From Rhizobacter sp964253025 (GTDB lineage: Bacteria; Pseudomonadota; Gammaproteobacteria; Burkholderiales; Burkholderiaceae_C): DNA of 64,000 bases. The translations under genes were made by a program, and so were the position numbers. Under the pieces are notes generated by a model. The model made no database searches, had not been told where the DNA came from, and saw nothing but the letters and a program-made list of their open reading frames with translations. The stretch lies in contig NZ_CAXUQC020000001.1 of the NCBI RefSeq assembly GCF_964253025.1, positions 3,100,001 through 3,164,000 of the forward strand, read 5' to 3'. Positions 62,169-64,000 of this stretch are shown here, in pieces (within the stretch, counting starts at the first letter, position 1; each line of letters begins with the position of its first letter).

Positions 62169-62855
62169 TCAGAACCCTTGGAGCTCCCGTAGCGCCCGGA
62201 TTCTGGCACACACATAGGGGGGCCTCGGGCAAGGGTGAACACCGACTTCCGTGCTGGATTTCGCACCCTTCAGGTAGCGCTGCATCCACACCGTGCGCAT
62301 GCCGATGCCGCGTGCCGAGCGTTGGTGCTGCAGCGTGTCTTCGACCAGGATGCAGCGCGATGGTGGCGTCTTGAGTCGTGCTGCCACGAAGCGCAGCATG
62401 CGTGCGTCAGGCTTCGGGCGTGGATGGCCGAACATGTGCATGTCCTCGATGCACAGGATGCCGTCGAAGCAGTCCAGCAACCCGAGGGTGGTGAGCACGC
62501 GCAAGGCATAGGCGCGCGGCGCATTGGTCAGGATGTACTTGCGGCCGCGCAGCCGCCGCAGCGCGGCGCGGTCATGGCTGCTGGTGCGCAGCCGCGCCTC
62601 CAACCCGGGCAGGCGGTGCGTCTCTTCGAGAAAGTGATGGGCCTTGACCCCGTGGTGGCGAACCAGGCCCAGCAGGGTGGCGCCGTAGCGGTCCCAGTAG
62701 TGCTGGCGCAAAGCCGACGCCTCGGCGTGCGGCAGCTTCACATGCTCGACGATGTAGTCGGTCATGGCCTGGTTGGTCGGACCGAAGGCCGCTGCGGACG
62801 CGTCATGCAGCGTGTTGTCGAGGTCGAACAGCCACACGGTGCGGGGTCGGGACAT
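62169..62855 (-). CDS. HAD-family pyrimidine 5-prime-nucleotidase
   Basis: 228 residues from ATG 62855. Motif I VWLFDLDNTLHDASAAAFGP, motif II KYILTNAPRAYALRVL, motif III with KPDARML and motif IV CILVEDTLQHQRSARG. This layout matches the SDT1/pyrimidine 5-prime-nucleotidase group. Lies between slmA and the GDSL gene, divergent from the latter. Confidence 0.88.
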   Translation of the reverse strand: MSRPRTVWLFDLDNTLHDASAAAFGPTNQAMTDYIVEHVKLPHAEASALRQHYWDRYGATLLGLVRHHGVKAHHFLEETHRLPGLEARLRTSSHDRAALRRLRGRKYILTNAPRAYALRVLTTLGLLDCFDGILCIEDMHMFGHPRPKPDARMLRFVAARLKTPPSRCILVEDTLQHQRSARGIGMRTVWMQRYLKGAKSSTEVGVHPCPRPPYVCARIRALRELQGF

Positions 62856-62928
62856 TCGGAGACATCGTGGAGGGGGTTTGCCGCATTGTTGCAGGGCCGG
62901 GCCGGCGCTACAAAGATGCGACGCCAAT

Positions 62929-62933
62929 GGAGG
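62929..62933 (+). promoter_or_regulatory. ribosome binding site of the GDSL gene
   Basis: GGAGG ends 5 bases before the ATG at 62939 and overlaps a competing ATG at 62927, which decides for the later start. Confidence 0.6.
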
Positions 62934-62938
62934 CCTGC

Positions 62939-64000
62939 ATGCACCCCCTGCTCTCCCGGGTTCGATTCCTCACTCGTCGCGCCTGGCTCGCCGGCGCCTT
63001 GGCCGCGGGAGCGCTCAGCGGGCTCTCGGGCTGCGCCTGGTTCGCCGGCCCGCCGACCGACTACGTCGCGACCTGGAATGCCTCCCAGCAGGACCGCTTC
63101 GAGCGCATTCCGCTGCCTGGATGGCAGAAACCTGAAGAGGCCGGCTTGCAGGGCCAGACTCTGCGCCAGGTGGTGCGGGCATCGCTCGGTGGCGATGGGG
63201 TCCGGGTCAAACTGTCCAATCGCTTCGGCCGCACACCTGTCACCTTCGACGCCGTCCGCATCGCACGTGCCACCGCCGCCTCCAGCATCGACCCGTCCAC
63301 CGATCGGGCCGTCACCCACAACGGACTGGCACGCATCACGCTTGCACCGGGCACCGAACTCTGGAGCGATACGGTGGCGCTGCCGGTCAGCGCCCAAAGC
63401 CTCCTCGCCGTCAGCATCCAGGCCAGCGGGGCCGCGCCCTTCGGCACCCAGCACACCTTGGCAAGGCAGACGGCCTACGTGGTGCCAGGGGCGCTGGCGA
63501 GCGCCACCACCTTCCCCTATCCGCAGTTCCTCGGCTCGTATCACTGGCTCGCCGGGGTGGACGTCATCGCGCAGGGCCGCCCGCCGGTGCTGGTGGCCTT
63601 CGGCGACTCCATCACCGACGGCTATGCGGCCAGTGCCGACCAGAGCCGCCGCTATCCCGATGTTCTCGACGACCGGTTGAAGGCCGCCGGCCTGCGCATG
63701 TCCGTGGTCAACGCCGGCATCTCGGGCAACCGCTGGCTCAACGACGTCATCGGGCCCAGCGGCGAATCCCGCTTCGTGCGCGACGTGCTGGAGGTCTCGG
63801 GTGTGACGCACGCCGTCGTGCTGCTGGGCGTCAACGACATCGGCTTCGCCCAGTTCGCGCCCGACCAGGCCGTGTCGGCCGAGTCGCTGATCGACGCCAT
63901 GCGCACCGCCATCGGCAAGGCCCGCGCCCGAGGCGTGAAGGTCATCCTCGGCACCCTGCTCCCCTACGAGGGCGCCCGCTATTTCAGCACCGCGGGGGAA
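62939..64000 (+). CDS. SGNH/GDSL hydrolase lipoprotein, 3-prime end outside the window
   Basis: 354 codons visible. LTRRAWLAGALAAGALSGLS ends in a lipobox (LSGC), with a twin-arginine-like start. After a beta-rich domain (about 35-210, TLRQVVRASLGGDGVRVKLS) the SGNH part begins: block I VLVAFGDSITDGY with the nucleophile Ser, block II AGISGNRWLN, block III LLGVNDIG. The family includes carbohydrate esterases. The catalytic Asp-His block should follow beyond the window. Confidence 0.9.
   Translation, partial: MHPLLSRVRFLTRRAWLAGALAAGALSGLSGCAWFAGPPTDYVATWNASQQDRFERIPLPGWQKPEEAGLQGQTLRQVVRASLGGDGVRVKLSNRFGRTPVTFDAVRIARATAASSIDPSTDRAVTHNGLARITLAPGTELWSDTVALPVSAQSLLAVSIQASGAAPFGTQHTLARQTAYVVPGALASATTFPYPQFLGSYHWLAGVDVIAQGRPPVLVAFGDSITDGYAASADQSRRYPDVLDDRLKAAGLRMSVVNAGISGNRWLNDVIGPSGESRFVRDVLEVSGVTHAVVLLGVNDIGFAQFAPDQAVSAESLIDAMRTAIGKARARGVKVILGTLLPYEGARYFSTAGE

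Overview
The window is GC-rich DNA of a betaproteobacterium of the order Burkholderiales, most like the Rubrivivax/Leptothrix/Piscinibacter group. This rests on gene content and order in the right half (argJ-secA, sspB-sspA-petC-petB-petA, hisI-hisE-HIT-tatA-tatB-tatC, DUF1631). It is inferred from the proteins by eye, without a database search.

The window splits at about 36.1 kb. To the right is conserved chromosome: pirin, argJ, secA, an M23 peptidase, dciA, tRNA-Thr, the stringent-starvation/ClpXP adaptor pair, the cytochrome bc1 operon, mscL, DUF1631, pdxA, a NIF3-like gene, a DegS-like protease, a dioxygenase beside REP-like repeats, the Tat translocase, the last steps of histidine biosynthesis, MutT, a DUF815 ATPase, a two-domain parvulin, slmA, a HAD phosphatase and a GDSL hydrolase cut by the window edge.

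To the left is a large chromosomal integron. A complete integron integrase (intI, 35076-36101, + strand) sits beside a candidate attI, and the cassettes read away from it on the minus strand. Seventeen attC sites lie between 22.1 and 34.4 kb. Most are 77-78 bp and begin and end with GCCTAAC/GTTAGGC cores. They bound cassettes with small single genes: membrane proteins, a SMI1/KNR4-type protein, a HigB/HigA-type toxin-antitoxin pair, a YcxB-like protein, a DUF4234-like protein, a lipoprotein and unknowns. Stop codons often lie inside the attC core. Four cassettes near intI share a related 5-prime leader that can encode a short signal-peptide-like peptide, and two neighbouring cassettes are decayed copies of each other.

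Three insertion sequences punctuate the array: an IS21-type element that has lost its istA start, an intact IS407-type IS3 element abutting it, and an intact IS2-type IS3 element placed exactly at the stop codon of a cassette gene with a 5-bp target duplication. A 2.2-kb plus-strand lipoprotein gene of beta-propeller type sits between two same-orientation IS21 ends.

From 0.4 to 16 kb another 24 short genes or gene remnants lie almost all on the minus strand, one per 400-1000 bp. Their products (DUF1697, ASCH, two VOC, YCII, KptA, phosphatase, TfoX C-terminal, small membrane proteins) are of the kind common in cassettes, and a few decayed attC-like traces remain. I read this as the old, eroded end of the same array; this part is inference. 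Two of these genes are clearly frameshifted.
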